A stretch of DNA of 64,000 nt from Dermatemys mawii (taxonomy: Eukaryota; Chordata; Testudines; Dermatemydidae). Within the stretch, counting starts at the first letter, position 1; each line of letters starts with the position of its first letter. The stretch is from positions 14,704,318 to 14,768,317 of the forward strand of contig ML677334.1 of NCBI GenBank assembly GCA_007922305.1, given 5' to 3'. The translations under genes and the position numbers were made by a program. The notes beneath the pieces were generated by a model. That model saw nothing but the letters and a program-made list of their open reading frames with translations. It searched no databases and had not been told where the DNA came from. Shown piece by piece: positions 1 through 11,103 of the stretch.

Positions 1-727
1 GTTGCACATATGCAGTATATTTAATTTCTGTTTTTCCAATAGAATATTTAACTAATAAATATATCAAAATACACAATGTGCGGCATAGCCCTATGATAAG
101 CATTGATAGTTCCTTCATTTCGGATTTCAGTTGTTGCCCACTTTTTTATTTCATTAGAACTCTTGCAAAATTTGGTGTTTTCTCTTGGTCTCCACTCCTT
201 TAGCTCTTTGATTACATGAGAATTTCTACTTTATTTGTTTAGTTAGTTAGTTATTTTCTAGTCCTCATAGCTGTGGAGCAAAACTTGACATCATTAACTT
301 TTAAAGATTCAAAAACCAGAAAGCAAATGGGAAAAAGGAGGAGAATATTTAAATGAATCTCATGAATTTGGGTGGCTGGTATATGTGGAGATTTTTTACT
401 CAAGGTGTTGGCAATACTGCATTTTTAGATTTTTGTGTTTGTAATTGTGTAATCTTAGTGCTGAATATATGTAGGTAGTTTGATTTTAATAATTTTCAGT
501 GTTAGTGATGTCTTAGGGTAGTTCTAGTGGAGTAAGGACCCAGGCTGGGAAAGGCATGTTCTGGAGATGAATACATGGCTGTGCAGATGGCATCAACAAC
601 ACAACTTTGGCTTCCTTCATCATGGGACAGCTGTCCTGAGAAGGAGGAGTGCTGCAAATAAATGGGGCCCACACAGATGAAAAAGTGGAAGTACGCAGTC
701 TTGTAGTTCTGTTGGTCACAGGATATT
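1..727. other. unassigned AT-rich sequence
   Basis: No family or coding exon is recognised here. There is a short TTAG tandem run near 238-252. The segment 511-720 is less AT-rich and holds a 68-codon open frame on the minus strand, but I see no domain in it. It abuts the truncated 3' end of the Penelope-like element and may be a piece of another repeat. Confidence 0.5.
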
Positions 728-728
728 A

Positions 729-742
729 GAGCTCTTCTTCAG
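729..742 (-). ncRNA. 5' half of a hammerhead ribozyme core (truncated)
   Basis: On the minus strand 736-742 reads CTGAAGA, which fits the hammerhead CUGANGA core. It is followed by AGAGCTC (729-735), the 5' strand of stem II. The expected stem II partner and the GAAA box are absent because the homology stops here. Penelope-like elements are known to carry hammerheads in their terminal repeats, so position and family agree. This remnant cannot cleave. Confidence 0.5.
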
Positions 743-1599
743 GTCTGGGAAAGGTACTGAGAGTGTCCCAGCTAAATACAAGGTGGAATAGATTGTTTAA
801 CATAAGTACTTAGAACATATTTCAAGGGACCACTTAAGTTGAAGTGGGCTGTTAAAATATCTCCACTTATTGGGGGACGGCAAAGGTGAAACCTTTTGGA
901 GTGCGGGGAAGGTGGGAGAGACGGGAAGGGAGGTTAGTTGGTAATACATTGTTGTACTAAGTCAAATTTAGTGTCTCGCTTCAGTCTGATTTTTAGTGTC
1001 TAGCAAAGTTGTCAATTTAAGCTCCAAGGCTCATCTTCTGAAAATGTTGTGAAGGTTTCCTTTGACGATGACGATTGAGAGGTCAGATGTAGATATATGA
1101 ATTGCTTTGTGAAAAGCATTTGTTCACAGGTGATGCCATGTCTTTGTTTTTATCATTTTTCTGTGAGGGCTCATTCAAGTGCATAATGATTCTCTGGTTT
1201 CACCCACATAGTTCTAACTTGGGCATTTTAGGCACTGGATGAGATATACCTCATGTTGTGATAAGCATGCATAGTACTCAGGAATCTGAAAAGGTTGATC
1301 ATCCTAAACACATCTTCACTGCTTTCTTTGATTGTTCTGGCATAGTCTAGTGCTGCTTTGAATTGGTGTCCAGATTTGTGGGGAAGTTCTGATGATGATG
1401 AGTCTGGAGAGGTTTGGGGATTGTTTAAAAGTCTGAAGAGGTCGTTCAAAAAAAAAGATTTATCTCAGGATGGAGTTCCCATTGAGCATGGGAAGTAATT
1501 GTTTGATGCCCCACATGGGTTCCAATGTGGTGGAACAAGGTCACAACAAGGCATTATGGTTGGAGGCAGATCTATTTCTGTATTAAAGCTGGGTTTTTT

Positions 1600-1636
1600 T
1601 GTTTGGGGGGGGGGGGTTGGCGGGGGGTGGGGGGTT
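1600..1636 (+). repeat. G-rich tract
   Basis: A run of eleven or more G is followed by further blocks of five to six G separated by one to three bases, inside the Penelope-like element. It probably grew from a slippage-prone GGG stretch. It could form a G-quadruplex on the plus strand. Confidence 0.8.
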
Positions 1637-2439
1637 GTGTGCTATGTTCCATGATGCTTTTCTAGTGGAGAGTCCTTGTTTCTTGAAGGCAGTTTTGACT
1701 GTATCCCAGGCATTTGTCCTTGGAGCATGTGCTGTAGATAAAAAATGTGTGGTTGGTGTCATTATTGAATTTGTGAAGATAAGTGTGGCAGTCTATGGTT
1801 TTCTTGTGTATAGTTGTCTGAAGGGTTCCATTTTTGAAGCTGATAGTGGTGGCCAGGAAGCTGATGCTAGTATAGGGGTGTTAAAGAGAGAGAGATGGGT
1901 GGGTGGTTGTTGAAATTGTGGTGGAAAGCTATGAGGGAGTTTAAATAATCTGTCTAGCAGATGAGAATATATTTGATGTATCACAGGTATTTAATTGGTT
2001 TTGTGGCGCCTTGGTCCAGAAATTCTTCCTCAAGGGGTATCATGAAGAGGCTGGCATATTGGGGGGCCATCCTAGGACCCATAGCTTTTCCCATGGTTTG
2101 GACAAAAGTCTTTGTTGTTTAAAGTAAAATAGTTATGGGTGAGGATAACATAGAAGAGTTAGGAAATATGTTTGCGGTGGATATGGGAGCATTGTCCATG
2201 ATCTTGTAAAGAATTGAGGCAAGCAGTGAAGCAGGTATTGTGAGAAATGTTGCTAAATATAGTTGCTAAATATAGTCAATAAAGGGAGGTGACATCCATG
2301 GTGGCAAGGAGGGTGTTCTGAGGAACGCTGTTTATGTTGCAGAGTTTCTGGAGGAAGCCAGTAAGCCAGAAAATGCCCTTCCTGTTTGCTCAGTGATGCA
2401 TGCAGTGGTCTCAGCACATCATTCCAGGTGGCCATGCCA

Positions 2440-2988
2440 GCTCTACACACCAAGTGATCATCCGCTTGGAGCAATGCTGAGCTACTGGACCTCATCTGCA
2501 TTTGGGAAGAGGAGACAGTGCAGTCCCGCTGCTCTCCAGCAGTAGGAATTATGATACCTACAGAAAGATTTCATGATGCATGACAGAAAGGGGCCATGAC
2601 TGGGACACATTGCAGTGCAGGATCAAAGTGAAGGAGCTGCAGAACGCATAACACAAGGCACGAGAGGCAAACCGGTGCTGCGTCCATGAGCTGCCAGCTC
2701 AACAAAGAGCTGGATGTGATTCCAGGTGGCTGGCAACCGTATCTCCACTGCAAAGACCACTATGGATACTTTGGTCGCATGTGTCCATCGAGAGTGGACC
2801 AAGCCAGGAGGAGAAAATCATGAACGAGGGCATGTGGGGGTGCGGGGTGGGGGAGGAAGATCCCGAGGTAGAGGATGACTCAAAGTTCAGAGATGCATGC
2901 AGTCAGGAGCTCTTCTGTACCCCAGAGAAAGCTAGCCAGTCACAGCTGTCAGATGTTGATGAAGCGCAAACAGAAGAGGAGGCCTCTG
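2440..2988 (+). pseudogene. Harbinger Myb/SANT-like DNA-binding protein, exon remnant
   Basis: This accessory protein is thought to bring the Harbinger transposase to its DNA ends. Around 2481-2530 the frame reads 'AELLDLICIWEEETVQS', the start of a Myb/SANT-like helix set. After a frameshift, 2608-2640 reads 'LQCRIKVKELQNA' followed by a stop. After another shift, 2781-2988 is open and acidic ('GPSQEEKIMNEG', 'DPEVEDDSKFRDACSQEL', 'SQSQLSDVDEAQTEEEAS'). It ends at a consensus splice donor, CTG|GTAAGTGG, with GT at 2989-2990. The acidic linker after the Myb-like domain is typical of the transposon-derived family that is abundant in turtles. At least one stop and two frameshifts make it a pseudogene. 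Confidence 0.65.
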
Positions 2989-3509
2989 GTAAGTGGATTT
3001 GATTTTGGGAATTGCTGAAGCGGGTTGTTGGGGACAGGAGGGCGGCAGAAAGCAGGTTTGTCTCCCACCATATGCCTGGTCTGAGTGGCAGAACAGGCTG
3101 TTGATTGACTCCCTCACTTCATGCAAATATGCCTCAGACATCTTCAGGAAACTGTTAAGGAGATACTTGGCAATTCACTGCTGGAGGTTCTTTGGCAGAG
3201 CTGCTTTCTTTTTTGACCCATTAATGGTAACTTTCCCATGCCACTGTGCCATCATGGGGCAATGGGCCATTGCTGCACACAAGCGAGCTGCATACGGGCC
3301 AGGGCAGAAGCGCAGTCTCGGAGAAGACCCTCCCTTAATTCCTTGTGTTGGTTTGAAAGCAATCTTTATTCTATTAATTGAAGGCAAACAGAGCTGTGCA
3401 AAGCAACACACAATTATGTTAAACCTTCACATTGCATCGTCTGCACCAATCACAATCACCTCCTAGCATTATAAGCACTGCACTCCTGAGTATAGCAACA
3501 AATATTAGT

Positions 3510-3881
3510 GGATTTCAGCTTCCAATTGCTGCTTCAAGGCATCCCTGATCCTCATGGCCCTGCACCTTATGGCGAACTCATCACAGAGTCCCATGAATGT
3601 GACTATCCTCATCCAAAAGTCCTGTAGCCGTTGCTTGTCATCCCAGACATGCATCATGAAGTCATCCCACCCTCAGTGCTTGTTTCCTGACTCCAAAAGC
3701 AGTGTTCCACTGTGGTCAGCACCTCTGTGCATGTCAGAAGCAATCGCGTATTGTAGCTAGTACACGTGGTGAGATCAATGTCGCATGCCTCTTGCCTCTG
3801 TAGTTTAAGGAGTAACTCCACTACCACTCACAATGTATTGATCAGAGTGAGCAGCATACTAGTCAACAGTTCAGGATCCAT
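3510..3881 (-). pseudogene. HARBI1-type transposase, N-terminal fragment
   Basis: A minus-strand ATG at 3881-3879 begins 'MDPELLTSMLLTLINTL', followed by a stop at codon 18. The same frame then continues with 'VVVELLLKLQRQEACDID' and 'EVLTTVEHCFWSQETSTE'. After a frameshift come 'WDDFMMHVWDDKQRLQDF' and 'TFMGLCDEFA'. This matches the region ahead of the helix-turn-helix in turtle Harbinger transposases as I know them. The DDE catalytic domain is absent, since homology stops near 3510. It faces the Myb-like gene of the same element. Confidence 0.62.
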
Positions 3882-4245
3882 TTCTGCGGCCCAAAGAGGC
3901 AGAGCGTGCAGTACACAAAATGTTGAAAGATGGCACCAAATGCAGACGGAAGCACAGGGATTGCTGGGATGCAAACCAATGCATCATGGAGCATTGGGAC
4001 AGGATGCCCTGCGACCCCCTCCATCTTCCCACCACTCTTTGTGGTAGAAAAGGAAGACATGTTCTATAGAATAGCTGCCCAGATTGCACCACTCCGAATA
4101 CTGCTACAAGTGCCATAAGTGTGAACATACTATTGTGCAGGGAGCTGACAGTGTGAACACACAACAGCGGTTTCCCTGCAGAGCTCTCTGAGCAGTGCTG
4201 TAACTCCCAGCACTGTAACTCTGTCACTGTAGATATGCCCTCAGT

Positions 4246-4735
4246 AAACAAGCTAAATTATGACTTAAGTGACATCACAGAGACTTGATGGGATAAATCT
4301 CCATTTTCTCTGAGAATCTGCCAGTTCTCCTGAACTGGAAGGCCATGGTACACATTCCTCCCATGCTAGTCTACATCGCCTGGCCAGTGGAAAGGGCTGT
4401 GTTTCTTATTCCCATTAGCTGTGTTCCTATTGAATCTCTAATTAATGGAAAGTGGGTGATCCGGCTGATCAGAGATGTTTGTCTAGTGCCCCATTCATTC
4501 TCCAGCCTTCCACAATCCCTTTAAGTGGGATGTTAGATTGTGGGTAACATCGCTAAGATTTGTCTCCCTATGTCTCCCTTTAGTCTAAAAATAGCTGTCC
4601 ACACCTGGCTGTGTATGCTGCAGCTCCTTATATCCTCTTTCTGCCTGGTTTAAATGATGTTGGCCCTGATGGGATGTAAGGGGAAATATAGGGAACTGCA
4701 GCCTTGAATATTATTGCCAAAGTGGAGAAGTCTCT
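4246..4735. other. unassigned sequence between two transposons
   Basis: I see no coding signal, tandem repeat or recognisable family here. Composition is moderate in AT, with no inverted repeat of note. Confidence 0.4.
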
Positions 4736-5493
4736 TGTCATAACCATACAGCTAATGGTAGTCTAGAATTCCCGCTTACCTGGGGGGTAAGAAGCTCAAA
4801 TAACCTCATTGGCACCTGACCAAAAGAACCAATGGGAAAAGAAGATACTTTCAAATCTGGGGCCTTTTCTGTGAGGGTTTGCTCTTGGGATTGAGAGGGA
4901 CCAGACAAAAAATCCATCTCCTCCACACAATCCTAAGCAAGTAGAAGCCAGTTAAGGCATGTTAGATTATCTTTTGTTTTAGCTTGTGGATTTTCCCTTT
5001 GCTAGAGGGAGGTTTATTCCTGTTTTTTGTAACTTTGAAACTTCTGTGTTTTTGAATCTTTTGTTACCCTGTAAAGTTATCTTCCATCCTGATTTTACAG
5101 AGGTGATTCTTTTCCCTTTTCTTTAAACAAAATTCTTCTTTTAAGAACTTGATTCATTTTTCATTGTTCTAAAGATTCAGGGGTTTGGGTCTGTGCTCAC
5201 TTGTACCAATTGGTAAGGATATTATTCTCAAGCCTTCCCAGGAAAGGGAGTGTAGGACTTGGGGGAATATTCTTGGGGGAATATTTTTTGGGGAATAGGA
5301 ACTCCAAGTGGTCCTTTCCCTGAATCTTTGTCTAAATCACTTGTTAGGGGCAGTAATACTATCTATCCAAGGACAAGGAATTTGTGCCTTGGGGAAGTTT
5401 TAACCTAAGCCGGTAGAAATATGCTTAGGGGGTCTTTCATGCAGCTCCCCACATCTGTACCCTAGAGTTCAGAGTGGGGAAGGAATCCTGACA
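4736..5493 (+). mobile_element. solo LTR, TGTCA...TGACA ends
   Basis: The block starts TGTCATAACC and ends AATCCTGACA, giving a 5-base terminal inverted repeat with the TG...CA ends expected of an LTR. The flanks TCTCT (left) and TATCT (right) match at four of five bases, consistent with an eroded 5-bp target duplication. The body has the feel of a common turtle LTR, with a T-rich segment followed by an A-rich stretch near 5123-5135 that could be the poly(A) region. No gag or pol lies next to it, so it looks like a solo LTR. Its class (ERV or Gypsy) is not determined. Confidence 0.6.
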
Positions 5494-6139
5494 TATCTGC
5501 TGTCAACATAATTAGGGATAAAATAACAATTCAACTTTCCTGAAAATCTTCTTCACTTCCCTTGCTGAGCTATTGTGTCTTCCTGCTGTCCCAAGTCCTT
5601 GTCAGGTGTATCTGATGCTTTGCATAAGGCATCACATTAGCACAAGTTATTGCTAGCTGGCAGTGACACTCTCCTTGAATATGTCACATCATGATGTCAC
5701 TTGCTATCTAAAGTACCTGCCACCTGTCAGAAAAAGTCAGTGTTTGGTATTCACTGATCCCAGAAAGATGAACCTTTCCAAGCCCTAATAAGAACAAAAC
5801 CCAGACACCAGCCAATTTACAAACAAAGCCATATCTCATTTGTTTTCTGAAGTTTCAAAAAAGATTAGTTAACTCTCCCTTTTGCATTTGGAATGTGTTT
5901 TTTTTTCCAGAGACTTTGGAAACCCCCGTGGTTATGGGATTGTTTGTTTGTATTCTTGCTCATTTGTTTAACATCCCTCCTGCCTCAGTTTTGGCACACA
6001 GAGCAGAAACCTGTATCTTCCATTTGCTCTATGGTGTTGAGTTGGGCTATTCTGCCATCCCTGTTAAGGGTTCTTCTTTTCTCTTGGGCAAAGTTTGCCC
6101 TTAATTTCTTACAACAGTTGACTTCCTTTTGACAGTTTC
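5494..6139. other. unassigned sequence
   Basis: Nothing is recognised between the LTR and the RTE-like LINE. Its right part may belong to the degraded 3' end of that LINE, since similarity fades gradually and gives no clear boundary. Confidence 0.35.
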
Positions 6140-8660
6140 ATGTAGGCATTCAACTTCATTTGTGCTGGCATCCAGAGTACATGCCGAAAATATGTCCAGT
6201 GCTTCCTTCTGATTCTGATAAATAATGAACTTCCGGTTGGTGGTTTCTTGGATTTCTTCTTTGGTGATGAAGTCTTTCCAGTCAATGCCCTGAATATTTC
6301 ATAGGCATTTATTTTTCAAAGATGTCTAGATCTCTAACATTTTGGTATAGCTCTCACAGCTGTAGCGTAACTTTGGGATTATGTTTTAATTGAAAATTTT
6401 CAGTTTTGTTTCAGTGGTATCTATCTCAGATTTGCATACATTGCTGATTTTATTAAATACTAGGGATGCAGTTCCTGTCCTTGATTTCACTACCTTCTTG
6501 GGGTCCTCACAGGCAAATATGGTGCTGTTTAGATAGATTAACTGTTCATATTTTTGCCTGATTCTACTACTTGATATATGGAGTTTCAAGGATGTTTGTT
6601 TTAACATAACTAATTTTGAGCCTTGCTTGGCTAGTTATTTTTGCCAGGTTGTCTGTCTTTGTTATATTTCAGGTGTATCTCTCTGCACCATAATGTCCTC
6701 AGAAAACAGTAGAACTTCTAGATGTTTCACATGCTGTACCAGTGTTTATTTCACTAATATACTTCTTTATTATCCAGGCAATCGATTGTGAAGATCAAAT
6801 GTAGCTCTGTTTTATGCAAATATCTACACTGAAGCCACTCTGTCATCTGGTTGCTCAGCCTTTGAGAAATTTACATGTTTGTACATGGCTTTGATAATGC
6901 TGACATTAGCTGGGATTCCACTGGACTGAAGAATATTCCACAATGTAAGTAAGTCTGTGTAGGCTCCTAAATTCCTTCTGGAAAAAAAAAGTTAATGATG
7001 AAGAGTGAAGCTTGCCATTCTACACATTCGTCTATGATGGCTCTTAGTCTGAATATTTGATCTACTCAGGATCTCTTGGGCCTGCATCCAGACTGATCTC
7101 CTCATGTAGTATGATACTACAGAAAGTATTCCCCACAACAGAGAGTAATGTAACTCTTCTCCAGTTGTTACAGGTAACAAGATCATTCTTTTGGGGTGTA
7201 CTAACAATAATTCCATGTTTCCGCTGGATGGGAGGGGTCTTTTTCCCCAAAATTTCGTTGAACATCTCTGCCAATTTCATTAGGATGGTGGCCTCAATTA
7301 CTTTTAGCATTTATGCTGTAATTTGATAATCTCCCAATGCTTTATTTTTCAGGTTTTTGATTACATCGTACACTTCTGATCTCTCTGTTGGACCATTGTT
7401 AACGTCACATTGATCAGGTTCACATATTTCACCTAATTCTGGTGCTGAGATGTTGCTGGGCTTATTGAGTACTTTGAAATGTTCTGCCAATCTGTTTTTC
7501 TATTCTGCCTCAAGTGTAAGCATTTTTCTGTGTCTCCTTCTCTCTCTCTTTTTTTTTTTGGCCCGTCTCCCATTCTGATATTTCCATACAGGGTTTTAGT
7601 TGCTTGACAAATGGTTTTGTAGTTTTCTATCAGCAGCATTTTCAGCTGTTAAGTCTTCAACAGATCTCCATTTACCTTCCCTTGTGTTGTTTTTCATTCT
7701 TTGTCTTTTCTCTTATACTCCTCCTTTGCCCTTTCTAATAATCTTTTAGTCTTAGCAGTCTGGAATTTTCCTTCAGTAACTTTTTTATTTTCTCTATGAG
7801 AGACCATGCCTTTTGATTTATCAGTTCTTGAGCTCTCTATGTTGATGTCCAGCTGTGAGTGCTGCAGTTGGAATCACATTGTATCTGAGCACTGGACATT
7901 TTTCTTAAGGTCCAGTCTGTTTCACCTTCCTCCGCTTCTGGTAGCACCTCAAATCTGTCCCTTAATTCAAGCTGGAATTTTTGCAGTACTCTATATCCCT
8001 TTTTTTATTCACTTTCTGCTTAAAGTTGATCTTTCTCAATTTTAATTTCAGCTTAGCAATACAAAGACTGGTTGCTGCTAAGACTTGTTGCTCAATATGT
8101 CTTTATGTCTTGGAGAAGATGACATGAATTTCAAGCTAATGCAGATGTGATTTGATATTTTTTTTTTTTGGCCATCTGCCGAGTTCCACATTTCTTGGTG
8201 TATGTTTTTGTGAGTGAAAAAGGTATACCCAGGAACTAAGCTGGACACCAAGTACAAATTCATGAGTCTCTCCTCATTTTTCTTGATATTTCTCAATCCA
8301 TGCTTCCCCATTGCTCTTTCTATTCCCTGTTTGTCATATCCTACGTTAGCATTAAAGTTTCCCATCACAAGCAATAAGTCATGTTTAGAAATTCTGGCAA
8401 CCACACTTTGGAGTCAATTGCAAAATTCATCTTTATTGTCATTTCTATGTTCCTCTATTAGAGTATAGTACTATGTGATTGACATCTCTAGGAATATGCT
8501 TTGGAGTCAAATTTCTGAGTGTCTGTTGTCATTATGACCTGAATCTTGCTTGAAACCTTTCTGATCTACACCTATCAATCTGTTCTCACTGTGCCCAGGA
8601 TTTTAAATCTAGAGCTATCCATCTTCCTTATGATTACTGTGATCTGGTTGTGGTAATAAA
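6140..8660 (-). mobile_element. RTE-like LINE, old and heavily mutated
   Basis: Read on the minus strand, fragments appear in the order expected for a non-LTR retrotransposon. The endonuclease (8078-8404) has 'KHDLLLVMGNFNANVG' and 'MGKHGLRN', like the RTE motif with G-D-F/M-N. The linker ahead of the RT follows (7433-7639, 'LYGNIRMGDGP'). The RT follows (7062-7310), with 'CNNWRRVTLLSVVGNTF' close to the conserved N-W-R-G-I/V-T-L-L-S box. The C-terminal part (6386-6607) has 'DPKKVVKSRTGTASLVF'. Stops and frameshifts interrupt every segment. In the endonuclease the usual D of GDFN is N. The clade is inferred from motifs shared with the copy at 43.75 kb. Confidence 0.7.
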
Positions 8661-8766
8661 CAAAAATACCAAGTGTAAATTCATGGCAGTATTAACAACC
8701 ATTTCCCAAACCAAACAGAACCACTGCTGAACCTTTCAAATCTAGGTCATCACTACAGGCCAATAA

Positions 8767-8867
8767 GGAGTACACTTACTTGAGTATACCATCAGTGATC
8801 CCCTTGACTTCAATGAGACATGTGGATTAAGGTTATTGTTTTGAGTAAGGATATCATAATCTGGCCC
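8767..8867. repeat. foldback element
   Basis: An imperfect palindrome is centred on 'CCCTTGACTTCAATGAG'. The left arm TACTTGAGTATACC is mirrored by the right arm TTTTGAGTAAGGAT. It is one of a dispersed family in this window with a 'TTGACTTCAATG' core. Confidence 0.55.
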
Positions 8868-11103
8868 TAAATTTGGATATAGTTGTTTATTGTTAAAATA
8901 AGTTTTCTTTGTTCAGTGATGTAGATTTGACCCAATTAATATTTCTTTGGCTATGTTAGCACTAGATTACTCCTGCAATGTCAATTGCTTTGTATGTAAT
9001 TCTACTTCCGGAATTATACTACATAGATCAAGTTATTTTTCTGATGTAAACTGGTGGAGCCACTAATATTGTAAAATGGCATAGCACTATTTTAAAAGCA
9101 GAAATTTTGTCCCTATGATTTCTGACTCTACATATCTTCTACATATATTGTGCCACTTGTGCTTTATTACTGTCATTCTATTCCCCTTTGAGTGTACATA
9201 AGATGCAGGAAGTTACTCTTTCTCATTGTCTCTTTGGTTTCAAACTAGCTCACTGCTTGGCAGGCAATTAACTTCTAAACTAGGTGTGTGCTCTTATAGT
9301 GTGCTCAAATTTCCTGATTTAATTTGCTCCTCTGCCATTTTTGATACATTTGTTTTGCTCCTTGGATTGTCTCCATTGATTGGTGGTTTTCATTTTTTCT
9401 GGGTTAGAAACAGTCTTCATCAAAATGCTGCATTTACAGTTCTGTAATGACTGATGATCCCAGGAATACTACACCGGCTTGTTTGCAGATTTCAAAACAG
9501 TCAGCACTTGTATTTCTAATATTTTCTTTTAGTTTGTTTTATGATTCATTGATAATTTTTGTTTTGCAACATGCCTTTTAGATTTACCAGATTAACCATT
9601 TCATTAAAACCACTGATAATTTGTGAATGATGTATAAAATGCTCTTCCCTCTGATATTCAGTGGAATCAAAGTTAGAAAAGGGAATTTGTCAATAAGAAT
9701 TGAGGATTATAACAAACTGGAATGCTTTTCTATGGGTTATTAGTAGGAATGGGTGATCCTGATTATATAAAGTACCAGCTCCAACATCCAAATCCCCTTA
9801 CAAAAGTCAAACCAAAACTTTGAATTTTGAAACAGTTTGATTAACTTTTTTTCCTCAATATTTTTGATTTTCAAGCCCCAGGCAGACCCAAAGACAGACT
9901 TTGAAATACTGCAGAAAAAAGGACCATATTGTGATACTGATGACTTGACCTGAAGCAGGAAATACTGGCATTCTCATGAAAGCCTCTGTATTTGTCAGTA
10001 CAGTCACTGAAACCATTGAAATTAATTGACCCCCTTCTGTCAACCATCTCAGCATGAAGACCAGGGAATGAATGGGCATGTAGGACAAGTTACCCTTACA
10101 TTATTTAAGGTGGGTCTTTCAGGTGAGAGCTTCTGCTTGTTTCTGCTTATATCAGTTCTGTGGATAAATCAAGTTCTCTTCTCATTAGGGCTCTCAATAG
10201 AGTTACTTTATGAACTCTGAAGATGTATTGATGTATGTGTGTGTGTGTTTAATTGATCTCAGTAGTTCTAGTTTATGATATGTCATTGTCTTCCAACGTA
10301 ATTTTTTTTTTCCTTAGGTGAACAAACGGCACTGCGCTGTAGCATTTTTATCTAATTTACATCTGTTTCATCTCATCTAAGCTTTATAGATTTCTAAGGA
10401 AACAAGCTGCTTCCTAGCTTCTCACTTTTCCCTCCTCCTTCCAAATAAGAACAATCAATGACACTTCCTGGTCTCTTCCATTTTCTCCTGCTGTTTTGTC
10501 TCACTACAATAACTTTTCCCCAGCTACTCCAGTTAAGTGATTATCTATTAGAATAGCCAGCTCCAATCAACAAAGGCAAATTAAGACTGACAGTATTCAC
10601 TAAAGAACAGATGAGTAAGCAATCTGCAATTAATCAAGATTTTTTTAAAGGGAGAGACCAGGCGGTCCCACCCCAACTGAACTACAAACTTTTTATGCTG
10701 GAGGATTAAATGTAATGAAGGAATGCTAATCAAATTAAGAGGAAAAAAATATTCAGCAAATTGCTAGAAGATGGAAACTTCTACCACACTAATTTTAATG
10801 GGGAAATATAACTGAGGGATGAGGGCTGTCAGCAAATTCTGCAGTTTGGCTTGCTCGAGTTACATGATACAGACTGCTCCAGGATTTATTTACAAAGCTC
10901 TGAAGACTTTTTTTAAGGCTTGCCCCCTGTAGTTGGGCATGGATGTTTAGACTTTATAGCTGATTCTGAAGCATCAGGGTTTGAGGTACTCAAGCAGCTC
11001 AAAAAGATTGTTGGATGGCAGAGATTTCCCCTCACCACCTCCTGCTTCTACTGTCAAAATCTTTTGCATAGAAGGATCTGAGAGCCGTCTTGAGGATTCT
11101 GCT
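8868..11103. other. unassigned AT-rich sequence
   Basis: No transposon protein or exon is recognised. A short GT run lies at about 10216-10228. Around 9780-9850 there is a degenerate AAACTTTGAATTTTGAAAC stretch like the AT-rich tract at 38.55 kb. Open frames are under 80 codons and show no domains. Confidence 0.4.

Larger units (their letters stand above)
728..2395 (-). mobile_element. Penelope-like retroelement, decayed copy
   Basis: Penelope-like elements encode one protein with a reverse transcriptase followed by a GIY-YIG endonuclease. Both are visible on the minus strand in broken frames. Near 2290-2330 there is a stretch reading like 'NTLLATMDVTSLY', an RT palm segment. Near 2041-2094 lies 'GPRMAPQYASLFM', the downstream RT motif. 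At about 1966-1987 the expected Y-x-D-D box reads Y-I-K-Y, so the catalytic aspartates are gone. The endonuclease is seen near 1196-1262 as 'VYLIQCLKCP', a stop, then 'NYVGET'. Stops and frameshifts occur throughout. The 3' end is cut at about 728, inside a hammerhead ribozyme motif. The upstream boundary, near 2.4 kb next to the Harbinger block, is uncertain. The family call is firm; the exact ends are not. Confidence 0.82.
2396..4245. mobile_element. PIF/Harbinger transposon, internally deleted
   Basis: PIF/Harbinger transposons carry two genes, a DDE transposase (HARBI1 type) and a Myb/SANT-like DNA-binding protein. Here a Myb/SANT-like remnant lies on the plus strand (about 2440-2988) and a transposase N-terminal remnant on the minus strand (about 3510-3881), so they converge. 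The right end, about 4200-4245, reads outward as GAGGGCATATCTACAGTG, resembling the terminus of the MITE at 62142 (GGGTATGTCTACAC). A minus-strand AATAAA (about 3366-3371) is the likely poly(A) signal of the transposase gene. The transposase core between about 3460 and 3510 is missing, so the copy is not autonomous. I could not place the left terminal repeat. Confidence 0.7.

Noticed and set aside
2993..3466. 157-codon plus-strand open frame
   Set aside because: It begins right after the splice donor of the Harbinger Myb-like exon and lies in the transposon's non-coding part. No domain is visible.
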